The position numbers were made by a program, and so were the translations under genes. The notes beneath the pieces were generated by a model. It saw only the letters and a list, made by a program, of their open reading frames with translations. It ran no database searches and was not told where the DNA came from. A stretch of 64,000 nt of DNA from Turnera subulata (Eukaryota; Streptophyta; Magnoliopsida; Malpighiales; Passifloraceae), in assembly GCA_028386065.3 (NCBI GenBank), contig JAKUCV010001740.1:62001-126000 (forward strand). The letters run 5' to 3'. Positions 35,194-45,958 of the stretch are shown here, piece by piece (positions within the stretch are counted from its first letter, which is position 1; each line of letters begins with the position of its first letter).

Positions 35194-36060
35194 CTTTATT
35201 CCGTATTACATGTATTTGTTATACTGAGACGTATGTTTTACTGTTAACTAGGGTAATGAAAATGTTCGGCCTGAAGACACTGTTGTGGCACCGTTGTATG
35301 AGGGTCACTGCCAATTTCTGCAATTAAGCATATAGCTTTTATCCATCCTAATCCACTGCCTAGGCCGCTCGCAATCGTCTTAGAAGTACCAAGGCTGCAG
35401 CATCACAGAGTTAACAACATATATTTTCACTGTATTATGTTGTACATGTTGATGTGAAGTTTTTAATCGTTTTTTACTCGTATGAAGTGATTAATCCCCA
35501 CATACTGTTGCTATAGGTTCACAACCACAAGCATCAGGTGAGGGCACACAGGCACAAGCATCTACTGAGGGCACACAAGCGCAAGGATGTGGTGAGCGCA
35601 CAGAACCATAAGAGCCGCAACCATCAGGTCAGGCCATAGTAGGAGGAGGTAAGAATGTCATTGAAGGTAACCTGCTGTTGTATTTTATAACAAATATATG
35701 TAAAAGGGAGGAGGAGAAGAATGTTTGTGATGTAATAGGATTATATGACATGGCTTCAGCCATTCTCACGCCTGTAGGTGATTGGGCATAACTTCATATA
35801 TATGTTGTTGTTGGCCTGCATTCTTGACACTTCAGTTGTTGGCCTTTTTGCACAATATAGTATTCATAATCTATGTTGGAATCATTTTTTTCATGGCAGT
35901 TTTGGCATTTCTCACAACGCAGTATTGTTTATGGCACCCAACACTTTGTTGTATCTGGTACAATACTCAGTTGTCCTATTTGTTTGGTACATTCAGAAGC
36001 TCATGGCAGCGTAGCTGCCCAACCCTCAGGTAAAAGTAAAGGGCGAATGGGTAGGTAGGA
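35194..36060 (+). pseudogene. Possible C-terminal tail exons of the MULE transposase
   Basis: After the zinc knuckle, short plus-strand blocks rich in Gly, Gln, Thr and Ser (about 35520-35640, with S-G-E-G-T-Q-A-Q-A-S repeated) and a basic block near 36000-36060 look like the low-complexity tails of MULE transposases. Stops separate them. A Leu/Phe-rich frame at 35778-36033 is probably intronic. Weak evidence. Confidence 0.35.
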
Positions 36061-36384
36061 GGTTCCAAATGCAACTATGCAACGTACAAGACCACTGAGG
36101 AACATCCATCTCCAAGAAAGATACACGGGGGCCTTTACTGCATATCCCATTGCCACTGGAACCCGAGCATCCAGAGAAGGGGCACCAACTCCAACTGAGG
36201 CAGGGAAAAAAACGACAAAGGCTGCCAAGTCAGTGACATAGCCAATTTCGTCCCAGAAACAAATAGGAAATAAAGAGAAAGGAGTGGCACTCCACCTATG
36301 ATACGACAACACTACCAGAACAAAGCTAGATAGCACCTCCTTATCAATCGAGTCACCAAGATCAGAAATCAATTCAATCAAAGG

Positions 36385-37003
36385 GTTTTAGCAACTACCT
36401 CTATCACCTTAAAACAAAAAAAAGTTGTTAGGCAACAATAGAGTAATAATCACTAGGAATCTTGATCACGCCATAAGTAAATTAATTACTTAATAAGTAA
36501 ACAAAATCCCTGAAATAAACCAAGAGAATCACTCTCTCAAAGATTGAATTACTCAATCAATATAAACCTCAACGGAAAACTTTATTATTAAAATATCATG
36601 TGTTCAAAATAAAACCCTAAAAGTCTTATTTATACTAGCCCAATACTAAACTCAGACTTGTAAACTAAAATAATAATAAAAAAATCCTATGTTGAAAACT
36701 AATGGCCCAAGTCGGTTAAAACAATTTGACATTGTCGACAACTAATGGACCTAAAAACTAATTGCTTTTCAAGTCGGCTGAAAACAATCAATTAGACATT
36801 TTTGTCGAGCTTGACTTCAGCCCAAATATTGACTTTTAGCCTAGCCTACTAACAAATCAATTAAATTGGCCCAATATAATATTCAATTAAATACAACGAG
36901 CCCAAATGAAAGTTGACGATTAAAATAAAGAGACCCAATGATGACTTCCCATTTAGTTTAATAAATAATAGTTGTCATGTCGATATAAGACCCATGTCAT
37001 ATT
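36385..37003 (-). repeat. Candidate 3' LTR of the chromovirus remnant
   Basis: Lies directly downstream, on the minus strand, of the remnant's integrase end. Contains a TATA box (TAGTATAAATAAG, plus-strand about 36625-36640) followed by a T-rich leader and ends in GTTTTAAGG-like sequence near 36400. Exact borders are not defined because the partner LTR is outside the window. Confidence 0.5.
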
Positions 37004-38353
37004 CAGCCTAAGCTTGACTCCTCCATTGTGTGGACATACTTAGGCTTCTCCTTAAGCTCATCTCCAAGCTTGATTTCCATCTCTTTTTGAATTTCCTGTG
37101 GGAATGAATCTTGGGCAAGAATCTAAAAGTGAGCTTGCCAACTCCATGCTTGTCGCCATTGCTTCTTTCATGGCTGCCTTGGCGTACATCATTCTTCCAG
37201 CCTCTAAGCCTGGCTTCGAAAGGCATCATTCCCTCCCTCCTCAAAACAATTCGTCCTCGAATCGAGTCCTATGTAATCAAAAGGAGAAAATTCAGCAACA
37301 TTGTGAATAGTATCAGCACTATACTCACCTTGCGAATCAAATGTTATACACAGAGGACCAAGCTTGACACAAGTAGCTTCTCCTCCCAGATCAAGCAACA
37401 AACTTCTAGAATTCTTTTGTTCCTCCCTAAAGAATAAGTCAGAAGCATGCATAACAAGTAATTTATGTGGATGATAATCAATGAAACAAGCATTTAAATT
37501 ACTCATCACGTCATCCAATTTAGGCATTAAAGTCATAGAAAAGGAACTTAAAACCTGATGTTCCCTTTGGATTATAATCGGCGCCCCACGTATAGATACA
37601 TCTTCCCCTAGGGCCGGCAATCCTTTAGGACAAACATCCCTAGGAACCTGCAAAAAAACACATCACATCTAGAGAGACAATGGTTAAGGTTAGCTTCAAA
37701 CTAAGCTTCCTTGTACAAAAGTACAAACAAACTCTTTTTCTTTTCATATTCAACCCTCACTTCTCTCTCATTTGAGCCCTTTAACATAATTTCTTTTGAG
37801 GCTTCTTTTTTCTCTTTCCTTCTCTCACTCTTGGCTTCTTGTTTCTTTTATTTCTCTTCAAATTTTTCTTTTGAGCTCTCCTCTCCTTTTGCAAGGCTCT
37901 CATCCTTCCTCTCTATCTCTCTTTTTAGAAGGCTCTCAGCCTTCCTCTCTAGCTCACCTATTACAAGGCTCTCAACTTTCTTCTCTTCCTCATGCTTCAG
38001 TAGTTTTTCGAACTCCTTCGTAATGTCAGCTCTCAGCTTTTTGATGTCCTCTTCAAAGGTATCAACTTTTTCAGCTAGAAACTCTTGCTTGTTATATTCT
38101 TCGTGACAGTTTCTTCCTTGCTCATTGTGTCCCACTCTTTCTCTAGATTGGTCACGATGCCATGCTTCCACTCTACCTTTAATATGCAATTGATCTTCAT
38201 TGACTACTTGTGGAGACAATGGCCGAAGGAAAAATCTATGATCCCCCATGTATAATGAGTACCTATTCTTATCTCTATCAGGAGCCACTCTCCTATCAAA
38301 TTGTCAGGCTCTACCGAGCAATAGATGGTTCTCATCCATAGGCACAACATCAG
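37004..38353 (-). pseudogene. Chromovirus polyprotein remnant, internally deleted (downstream part)
   Basis: Minus strand. 38353-37848 continues the protease (P-M-D-E-N-H-L-L-L-G-R-A) and the P-L-S-P-Q-V-V-N-E-D-Q-L linker typical of chromovirus Ty3/gypsy elements. A very Lys/Glu-rich stretch (about 37730-38100) follows. At about 37640 comes V-P-R-D-V-C-P-K-G-L-P, the boundary that normally precedes reverse transcriptase. Reverse transcriptase, RNase H and the integrase core are absent: the frame at 37204-37653 passes on to N-V-A-E-F-S-P-F-D and F-E-E-G-G-N-D, the usual integrase C-terminus. The N-terminal half of the protease resumes at 63925-64000, beyond the inserted Tat element. Confidence 0.72.
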
Positions 38354-39296
38354 TCTGAATACCTGACCCAAAATCACTTGGGCTCATTCACCTATTTCCT
38401 TACACCTTCTTCTTCGGGTAAATCCTATGTCAATGGAGTCACCACCAAAATTTTATTAAGGGAAAAATTTGGGAAAAACCTTCAGATGACTCCTTTAGGC
38501 TACATGGTCATGGTGAACCAAAGACATGAGATCGGGGGTTCGTCACGGATGGGAAGGTGTTAGGCACCCATCTGTGTTGGGTCGAGACTTTGTGCAATCG
38601 ATGAATACAAATGTGCCTTGTGCAGGTGTGCAAGTGTAGAAAATAAAAGAATGGGGGAGAAGAAGAATATTTGGCTTGCATACCGTTGTAAAACTGAGAC
38701 TACCTACGTACCCGAGTGACCGGGGTGAAAGCCACGTAGTTCTAAACATGCCACTAATCGGCCACTTACATCATCAAAAGCATCATCATATGATCAGCAA
38801 CAATCAATCAAAAAGAGAGTTAAGTGTTACCTCTTGTAGCCCTCCTCTAGCTCCTTGCAATGGGTTGAGTTCTACATCCACCTTTTTGCCGCTTCTAAGC
38901 TCAATGGTTCGTCCTCCACTTGATTTCTCCTTGCTAGACTATTGCTGATGCCTTCCACGAAATTTCTCCAGAGTTTCTGCCTAAGAATGTATGTGTAGAC
39001 TTGGAGAGGTAGAGTTTCTCCAAACACTCAAGGCTTATGGGTGTGTATGTGAGAAAGTTTGCCTGCCCTTTGAAATGTGTGTGAGGAGTCCTATTTATAG
39101 TGTTCTGGGAAGCCTAGGGGCGTGGACCTACTTAATGGTGACGATTATGTCCGAAAATCTGGTCCAAAATCACGTAGGATCGAATTAGAAACAAAATCAG
39201 AGGAAATCGGGGGTTCTGGGTACTAAGGACGAAACAACGCAAGAAAGGAACAAGCAAAATTGAATGATAAATGTGTGGTGTGCGTGCCAAGCTTCA

Positions 39297-39630
39297 GAGC
39301 ATCCCATGCTCCTCTTCAAGAATCATCTCATCCGGAAGTTTTGAGGGACTGGCCTCGGTTTTTGGGAGTCATCTCATCCCTGATTTCTGGGAATCATCTC
39401 ATCCTGGGGAGATAGAATCATCTCATCTATCGGGTTGTTGACAAAGAATCATCTCATCTTTGTCGGCTAGATTCTGTTTGGGAATAATCTCAACCCAAGT
39501 TATGGTTTCTTGGAATCATCTCATCTCGGCGCGATAGAATCATCTCATCTATCGGGGTCATTGACAAAGAATCATCTCATCTTTGTCGACTGGATATTCA
39601 ACGTTCGGTCTTTGGGAATCATCTCATCCC
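39297..39630 (-). repeat. Hairpin array with a constant 11-nt loop and variable stems
   Basis: Ten copies of AATCATCTCAT (two with one or two changes), most bracketed by short inverted repeats that differ between copies. Examples are GATAG/CTATC (39411-39431), GACAAAG/CTTTGTC (39440-39464 and again near 39564-39588), TTGGG/CCCAA (39478-39498), CGATAG/CTATCG (about 39532-39554) and TGGG/CCCA (about 39613-39631). A GAGCAT-CCC-ATGCTC hairpin opens the array at 39297-39311. Part of the array is also a two-copy repeat of roughly 120 bp. Confidence 0.75.
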
Positions 39631-39639
39631 AGGGTTTTG

Positions 39640-40080
39640 TGAGAATCAGGTCCTCGGCTTTGGTTTTGCGGGTACTGGGTACACGGCTTTTGTCTGGTTT
39701 CCTTATTGCGAGAACTAGGTTCCCGGCTTCTGATTTGTATGTCTCAAGGTCTGGTCATTTGGGTTTGCAAGGGCTGGGCTCTTGGCTTACTGGTTTTTCT
39801 CATGTCTGGATCCCTCATGTCTGGACTCCCTCATGGTTTTCTCTCACCTGGATTCCTCGTGTTTGGTTTGTCTCACTCTCCTAATGATTTTCTCTTATCT
39901 GGATTCCTTCACGTCTGGTTTCCCTTCTCTCATGGTCTGCGGGGGCTGGCTCCCGGCTTTAGAATCTCTCCTAATTCTCTCAAGGTCTAAATCCCTCATG
40001 CTTGGACTCCTCTTTGGCTTCTCCCTCATCTGGTTTTATTTGGGTCCTTTCATATCTGGATGACTGGATAGTTGGCTTTT
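39640..40080 (-). repeat. Second degenerate hairpin/short-repeat array
   Basis: Units ending CGGCTT or TGGCTT preceded by small stems (GTAC-TGG-GTAC at about 39672-39682, GAAC-TAG-GTTC at about 39712-39722, GGGC-TGG-GCTC near 39771-39781). From about 39800 there are repeats of CTGGA-TCCCTCATG. These cover most of the LTR's unmatched part. No coding potential is inferred. Confidence 0.55.
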
Positions 40081-40473
40081 GGCTGGTTTCTTGATCTCAT
40101 GGTTGAGTTGTCTGGATCCTATGTCCGTAAATCAATCTAATTAGGTGTATTGTGCCCCTTGAAACATACAAACCAGAAGGTAGGGAGTGATGCCCCTAGT
40201 ATTTTGTGAAGGTTTGAGAAGTTATACACGCATGATACAATTCACATACAGACATTTATTGTTACAAATTCAAACAAAAGCAAACAGGTGCCCCTTTTCT
40301 CAGTTAATAGTTTGACCTCAGCAGACGAGTGTAATTTTCTTTTCTCTTCCTCTGTTTTCCATTTATTTTCTCTCCCCTATCTTCTCCCTCTCTCCCCCAA
40401 TTTTCCTGGATATTTGTGGAATTTTTCGGGCGGGCTCGCTTTATCGACCTGGCGGTCATGTGATTGAAGGACC

Positions 40474-40601
40474 GCCAGTGGTGGCGGTTACGTCCCCCTG
40501 AAGCTTTCCTTTTTAGTTTTCAGGTCGGTGGTCTTCGCGACATGATCTCCGGTGGTGGCAGTTATGTCCCCCTGAACCTTTCCTTTTTGGTTTTCAGGCC
40601 T
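40474..40601 (+). repeat. 50-bp direct repeat upstream of the antisense ORF promoter
   Basis: GGTGGCGGTTACGTCCCCCT followed by GAAGCTTTCCTTTTTAGTTT (about 40476-40523) recurs with few changes at about 40553-40600. A perfect GGCGGTC/GACCGCC hairpin precedes it near 40452-40477. Confidence 0.7.
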
Positions 40602-40642
40602 GGGCTTTAGGGTTTTCACAAAATTCACCGACCTTGGAATGG

Positions 40643-40650
40643 TATAAATA
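40643..40650 (+). promoter_or_regulatory. TATA box of the antisense ORF
   Basis: TATAAATA 67 bases before the ATG at 40717, on the strand opposite to the polyprotein. Position and spacing fit a dedicated promoter, with a short leader. Confidence 0.55.
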
Positions 40651-40716
40651 AGACCTTGGGTACCTAGAGACATCTATAACTTGTTAGAATATCTTCAAAA
40701 CACATCTGAGGTGGCC

Positions 40717-42016
40717 ATGAGTGGAGATTTTCGTGCCAAAGTGCTCCAGTGGATGGAGGATGTTCCCTAAATGCGTCACCTTGATTTCAAGCTACCAGGG
40801 CTTTCTGCCTTATTCAACCTCGCCACAGTGAAGGTTGACGAGGACTTGATTCGTGCTGCAACAATGTTCTGGGACTATGACATTGTTGGCCGCGTGTTTT
40901 GTTTTGGCCCCTCTATGGTGGAACTCTGCCCATTGGTGGATGAATTTTGTGCACTCCTTGAAACCTAGGTGAAGGATGATGTTGCCATGGTTTCTCCTAC
41001 TGCAGTGACTAAATCTAAGGTTAGTGCCTTCTTATCTGTTATCGACGACCAGATGCAATATTTGACGGGCAAGGATGCGCATATGAATTTGTCACCACTA
41101 GTTGTTCAATACTCTGTTGATGTTGTGTTGCGCGGGTATCTAGAATGCGACGCATCTTGAAAAGATAAGCATGATCTTGCCTTAGCTCTTGTGATGGTGT
41201 GTGAATTCCTGCTGATAGGTCACTCCGGTACCTGTTCTCTAAGTATAGGTGCACTGGTAGCCGAGCTGTTTAGTGGTCACAGCATAGTGCCTACTGTTTT
41301 AGGGGAAACTCTTGCTTGTTTAGACAACCTGATGGCTTACCCTGATAGACCCTTGACTGGTTCTCCACTACTCCACCAGGTATCGCCTTTAGCTTTCATG
41401 CATCTTTGGAATTCATCTTCCTCCCCTCTTTTCTTATGATTCTGTTTCTTCGTCGATGTGGCTGTGCAATCATCTCAAATTGATCCATCCTCCAAGATTT
41501 GGTTTGTATACTTTAGGGGAATACCATGAACGGGTCTCTTCCTTTACCCCTTCTTCTGTCAAGGAATGGGTGACTTTCATGAAGCACTTAGAGGAATACC
41601 AATTCATGTGGCACTGTCCTTGGTTCGGGATGCAAGAGGTGCTCGTCCACACTGCTGGTCAAAAGGTTGTACTGCTCACAGGTATTCTTCGGACTACCTT
41701 TTACTATCCATCCAGGGTAGTCAAGCAATTTGGGCATGATTAGATAATTCCTCCCCTTCCCCGCTCGCCTCTTGACAGGTTAATGGATGGGCGCACCATA
41801 AAGCTTTTGCAAGGGTACTGGAGTCTTCCCACAAAGATGAAGATTTGCATCATCGCCCATCCCTCTTCTTCCATGAATTATCAAAGGTGGTTGAAGAGGA
41901 GTGTGGCGAGGTTGAACATATCCTCTCTGCGTATAGATATAGACTCTTGGGATCGAATGTTCGCCAGGAGCCTGAGTCCCCTAGTGATTATGAGGAAGAA
42001 GCTTAGGCGTACTTAG
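40717..42016 (+). pseudogene. Tat antisense ORF, plant-mobile-domain/DUF7745-like
   Basis: Plus-strand gene between integrase and the 3' LTR, opposite to the polyprotein. It resembles the helical domain (DUF7745, related to the plant mobile domain) found in many Ty3/gypsy accessory ORFs: a start like H-L-D-F-K-L-P-G-L, L-I-R-A-A-T-M-F-W-D-Y-D, then a helical region ending L-L-I-G-H-S-G. Later come F-Y-Y-P-S-R-V-V-K-Q-F-G (about 41697-41735) and R-L-M-D-G-R-T-I-K-L-L (about 41777-41810). Function is unknown; the domain also occurs in host proteins of silencing pathways. Stops at 40768, 40966 and 41158, a gap near 41380-41450 that may be an intron, and a stop at 41741 show decay. Confidence 0.65.
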
Positions 42017-42236
42017 ATAATTCGCTTAGATGAGTATTTATGACATGTATAATGCATGCAAAATAAACGAGTGAATGAACTCCCATTTCCTTTCTTGTCA
42101 ACCTTTGGTTTTTATTAATAAAGTGACCGGACCCAAGTTGGGTTTCCTATGTATCCTTGGCTCGTCATTACTTTTTTTTTTCTTTTTTCGAGCGCAAGGA
42201 ACCAGGTCTACATATTTCTTTTTACATCGATTCAGA

Positions 42237-43467
42237 TTACACATAATATTTCTTTAACTGATCTGGATTGACTGGCTCTCGAAACTCGTTCCCATCCAAA
42301 TCTCTGACTCTTGTTGCCCCCTTTGGTAGAATATCCTTGATGATGTAAGGCCCATTCCATTTAGCCTTGAATTTGCCCCTAGGGTCGTACACTGGTTGTC
42401 TTACTTCTTTTAGCACCAAATCCCCTTCCTTCAGACCTCTTTCCTTGACTCTTTTGATGAAACCCCGAGCTATTCTTTTTTGGTATCCCTGCACATGATA
42501 TAAGGCTGACAGTCTCTTTTCATCCAGCAATGCCAATTGATCAAGACTTTCTTGCACCCATTCCGTTTCAAGGAGCTTGCTTTCCAGGGCTACCCTCAAT
42601 GATTGCACTTCAAGTTCTATAGGCAGCACGGCTTCCATGCCATACACTATAGAGTATGGAGTTGCGCCTGTGGAGGATCTAATGGAGGTCCGGTATAGCC
42701 ATAGAGCCAATGGCAATTTTTCTTCCCATTCTAGGTGTGTAGATATCATCCTTCCCAGGATGGCCTTCATATTCTTATTGGTGGCTTCCACCGCACCATT
42801 GGCTTGGGGCCGATGTGGTGAAGAATTGTGGTGCTGGATCCCGAATTTCCGACATAACCTTTCAACATCATCTTTGAAGTGTGAGCCATTACCCAATTTC
42901 AACTCTTGTGAGACGCCATAACGATAAATAATGTTATTACGGATGAATTCAACCACCTTCTTATATGTGAGCACGGCATATGACTCAGCCTCCACCGATT
43001 TGGTGAAATAGTCGATTGCCACCAGTAAGTACTCGTGTCCATTTATAGCCTTTGGGATTGTTTTTCTAACAACATCAATGCCCCATGCTGAGAATGGCCA
43101 AGGTGAAGACATGGGCGTTAATGGTAGTGGAGGCCTTTGCTGCAACCTCCCGTGGACTTGGCATGTATGACAACACTTCACGAATTTCCCACAGTCAGCC
43201 TTCATTGTTGACCAAAAGTACCCCAACCGTAATATTTTTTCGAGCTAACATGTCTCCTCCCATGTGTGGGCCCTCATCTCCTTCATGTACTCCCTCCATG
43301 ATCTGTTCTGCCTCCTTTGTACCTAAGCATAACAAGTGGACCCACGTAGCGTGTCTTTTGTAAAGTTTCCTAGCGCATATGACATACCCTCCAGCTATTC
43401 TTCTTAGAGTCCTCTTTTCCTCAACCGTTGTCCCCTCAGGGAATGTCCCTTCCCTAAGGTATTCCAA
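42237..43467 (-). pseudogene. Tat integrase
   Basis: Minus strand. The zinc-binding part reads H-E-G-D-E-G-P-H-M-G-G at 43195-43290 and C-C-H-T-C-Q-V-H-G-R in the next frame, so a frameshift lies near 43200. The core shows A-W-G-I-D-V-V (first Asp), then L-K-L-G-N-G-S-H-F, where the family has Asp in T-D-N-G (plus-strand 42891-42893), so the second catalytic Asp is replaced by Gly. The final Glu is present in N-G-A-V-E-A-T-N-K. The C-terminal fold (K-W-N-G-P-Y-I-I-K-D) is complete. 42237-43226 is open for 329 codons. The protein would insert element DNA; it is predicted inactive. Confidence 0.9.
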
Positions 43468-43731
43468 TATGTCCTCACACCAATGGTCCGAGTCACCGTC
43501 ATGTTCATTCTGGACATGTAATGGTTGATCTACCTACGTAGTGGTGAGGACCATGATGGAAGTTTTATTGGGATTCAACTCATTCAGATAATTTTGAAAC
43601 CAGGATTCACTCGCTCCCTCTTTCTGGCAGAAGGATGGCTTTTCTCTCCTTCGGACTTTCAATGGCATGATGATGGCATTGTTTGGCATCCCCATCATTG
43701 AAGAGAGTATGGCTAATGCGTTAGCGAACTG
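43468..43731 (-). pseudogene. End of the Tat second RNase H and spacer to integrase
   Basis: Minus strand. Begins right after the Athila insertion point with A-N-A-L-A-I-L-S-S-M, the last helix of the archaeal-type RNase H, whose first part is at 58399-58740. The connection to integrase (about 43470-43660) has one stop near 43540. Confidence 0.75.
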
Positions 43732-43736
43732 ATTGT

Positions 43737-45837
43737 TGATGCATGTGAAATATGCATAGTTTTATGCATGATTTTAGGCATGATATATGCTCATTCTTTC
43801 ATGATTATATGCCTCCTATGCATACTTCCGTCGTATTTCCTGTATTCCCACCCTTTACTGCATAATTAGTGATTTCAGGTGCATTTCAACCAATTTGGGA
43901 AGATTTCATTGAAGAATTTGAAGAAACAGCCTCTGCCACAGCACGAGCCTGTTGCAGAACCCTTGAGGCTGTTGTTCATTACGAACCCAATTAAAAGCCT
44001 AATTCCACCTGCAAATCGCAAGATTTCCACTAAAGCTCATTGTCCTCGATCGTTTCCAGGAAGTCTTCATGACACCTCATTATCAGCAGTAGAGGCAGAA
44101 ACCAACCAAAGAAGAAGTCGAAGGAGGACTGCAATTGAACCTTGCACAGCCTCAGCCTGTGTGACGACAGGCTCATGCTGTGTGTCCTGCAAAACCCAAA
44201 AATTTCAGGAATAATATAAAATTGCGCCACTCGCACTACATGCTCCACTAACATAAACAAGCATTCTCCTGACATTCCCAGAGCACTTTCTAGGGAAAAA
44301 GGAATAGGCACATGCCACTCACAGGGAATCTGGCTTAAAGAACTCTTATCCTCTGCAAAGGGGCACCTTGGAACTCACAATCCACCAATTAAGTTGCTGC
44401 CCATCACGCCTATCCTGACAACACACACTGGAGGACTGCTAAGCCAACTTGCCCAAACGCCCATACTCTCCAGCAAGTTGGGAGGAAGAAGAACAGAGGA
44501 ACTGCACCTACAAAAAGGGCGAAGGGAAGAAGAGAAAGGCATGCTAGAAAGCATCGAGGAATCCAGAGAAAAGCTCAGGAAATACAAGAACTTGCAGAAG
44601 TTCTGGAACAGGGGCAGAACCCAGAAACACCACGGGTTCAAGGGGAAACACAATTCTGCACCCTTTTCTGGGCAGAAATCGTGTCGCCCCTAGCCTCCAA
44701 ATCGTTCCAGAAATTATGCCATCATATATACCCATCTGTTTTATAATTTTGAGTATGAACTAAACAACCCCTTCTTAGGTTGAAGGGGGAAGCATGTACC
44801 CGGTTTTTGCGAAATAAAATTGCTCATGTTCTTAACCCTTCTTTTTTGCTTTAGTTAATTAGAGCCCTCTCCATCTTTAGGTTCTGATCAAACCCATGCA
44901 TGAACATCGGTAGCTAGATGAAGAACCAAAAGGAGAAACCATAGCCACTAGAACAACAACAACAAAACTCTTAGTTTCTGGCTTGTGACGAGGTTAGAAA
45001 CTAACTGAGGAATTAGCCTCAACACCAATCTTCACGCCCTTGAGTTTGACCTATGCGAAAGCACCAAGAAGATGAGAACCTTGGGAGGCACCTGCGAGCG
45101 AAAGCGAATGGGTGCAGTATAGGTTGAGAGCGCCTCCTATAATTGACTCCCTTGCTGTCGACAGCATCAGGCTGTGCCCAGCACAGCCTCATTCCGTGAT
45201 AGTATAGTCAAGAGATAACACAACCCCTAGTTTTATTCTTGATTGATTATTGGGTGGCGTATTCTTAGTTTAGTAGCAGCCTGGTGAAGGACCGAAAGGA
45301 GAAGCTAGGAGTGCTAGACCTACAATAGTCAGCCTTCACTCCTTGGACATTCAAAAGAAGATAGGGAGAGACTGTGGGTATTAGCACCAACAATAAACTT
45401 CATTCTTAAGTCGACGTTTACTCTAGTGACAAGGGGTAGATGGAAGCTTACGAAACTATTAATAAGATCGAAAGTCGTCGATAGTACCTCAGGTTGGGAG
45501 CCCCGACAAGACATCTAATTAGTCACAGCCTCATCCACAGGCTCAGCCTGTGATGATGCTATTGAGAAATTTATAAGCATAAATCAGGAAATGTGGAACC
45601 CGAATGCCTAAGAACTCACCATTTCTGATCTCTTCCTCGTTTAATTTGCTGTTATATTTACCTTACTGCTCATTTTTATTTTTAATCATTAATCATCCAA
45701 TCCTCTCTTGTTTAATTGTTCTCAAGTCTAGTTTGTCCGAAATTGAAGGAAAATAGATTCAACCCAGTCCCTGTGGATACGACCTTGATAAAAGAACTAC
45801 AACAACCCTGTGCACTTGCAGGATAGCACACGCATCA
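43737..45837 (+). repeat. 5' LTR of Athila-2
   Basis: 2101 bp. Pairs with 50493-50870 plus 56983-58393. Ends GCACACGCATCA at 45837, six bases before the primer-binding site. Contains palindrome-motif copies near 44144, 44170, 45162, 45184 and 45536. Confidence 0.9.
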
Positions 45838-45843
45838 ATTTTT

Positions 45844-45861
45844 TGGCGTCGTTGTCGGGGA
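45844..45861 (+). promoter_or_regulatory. Primer-binding site of Athila-2
   Basis: TGGCGTCGTTGTCGGGGA matches, with two C-to-T differences, the complement of the 3' end of plant tRNA-Asp (TGGCGCCGTTGCCGGGGA), the usual Athila primer. Athila-1 has lost this site. Confidence 0.8.
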
Positions 45862-45958
45862 CTGGCGCTTGATTCTTTTTACTTTTTATTTTTGATTTAT
45901 TAGACTTTTCAAAATCTTACCCCTTTCTTTTTCCAAGTTTGAAGCTTTCAGGTGGTGC

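Larger units (their letters stand above)
38354..40286 (-). repeat. 3' LTR of the Tat element, with unusual U3
   Basis: Positions 38354-39223 match 62338-63206 of the 5' LTR closely, including the TATA region (CTATAAATAGGAC, plus-strand 39088-39101). From 39224 to 40286 there is no similarity to the other LTR. The inner end is set at 40286 because on the minus strand TGTTTGC follows the purine-rich tract GAGAAAAGGGGCACC (40287-40301). The distinct part contains two hairpin arrays. Confidence 0.7.

Noticed and set aside
36001..36381. Minus-strand 126-codon hydrophobic frame
   Set aside because: No recognisable family; it overlaps the presumed MULE tail on the other strand and lacks promoter or conservation evidence.
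39297..39630. CRISPR-like array of regular repeats
   Set aside because: Repeats are only 11 nt, spacing is irregular, the stems change from copy to copy and the context is a plant LTR.
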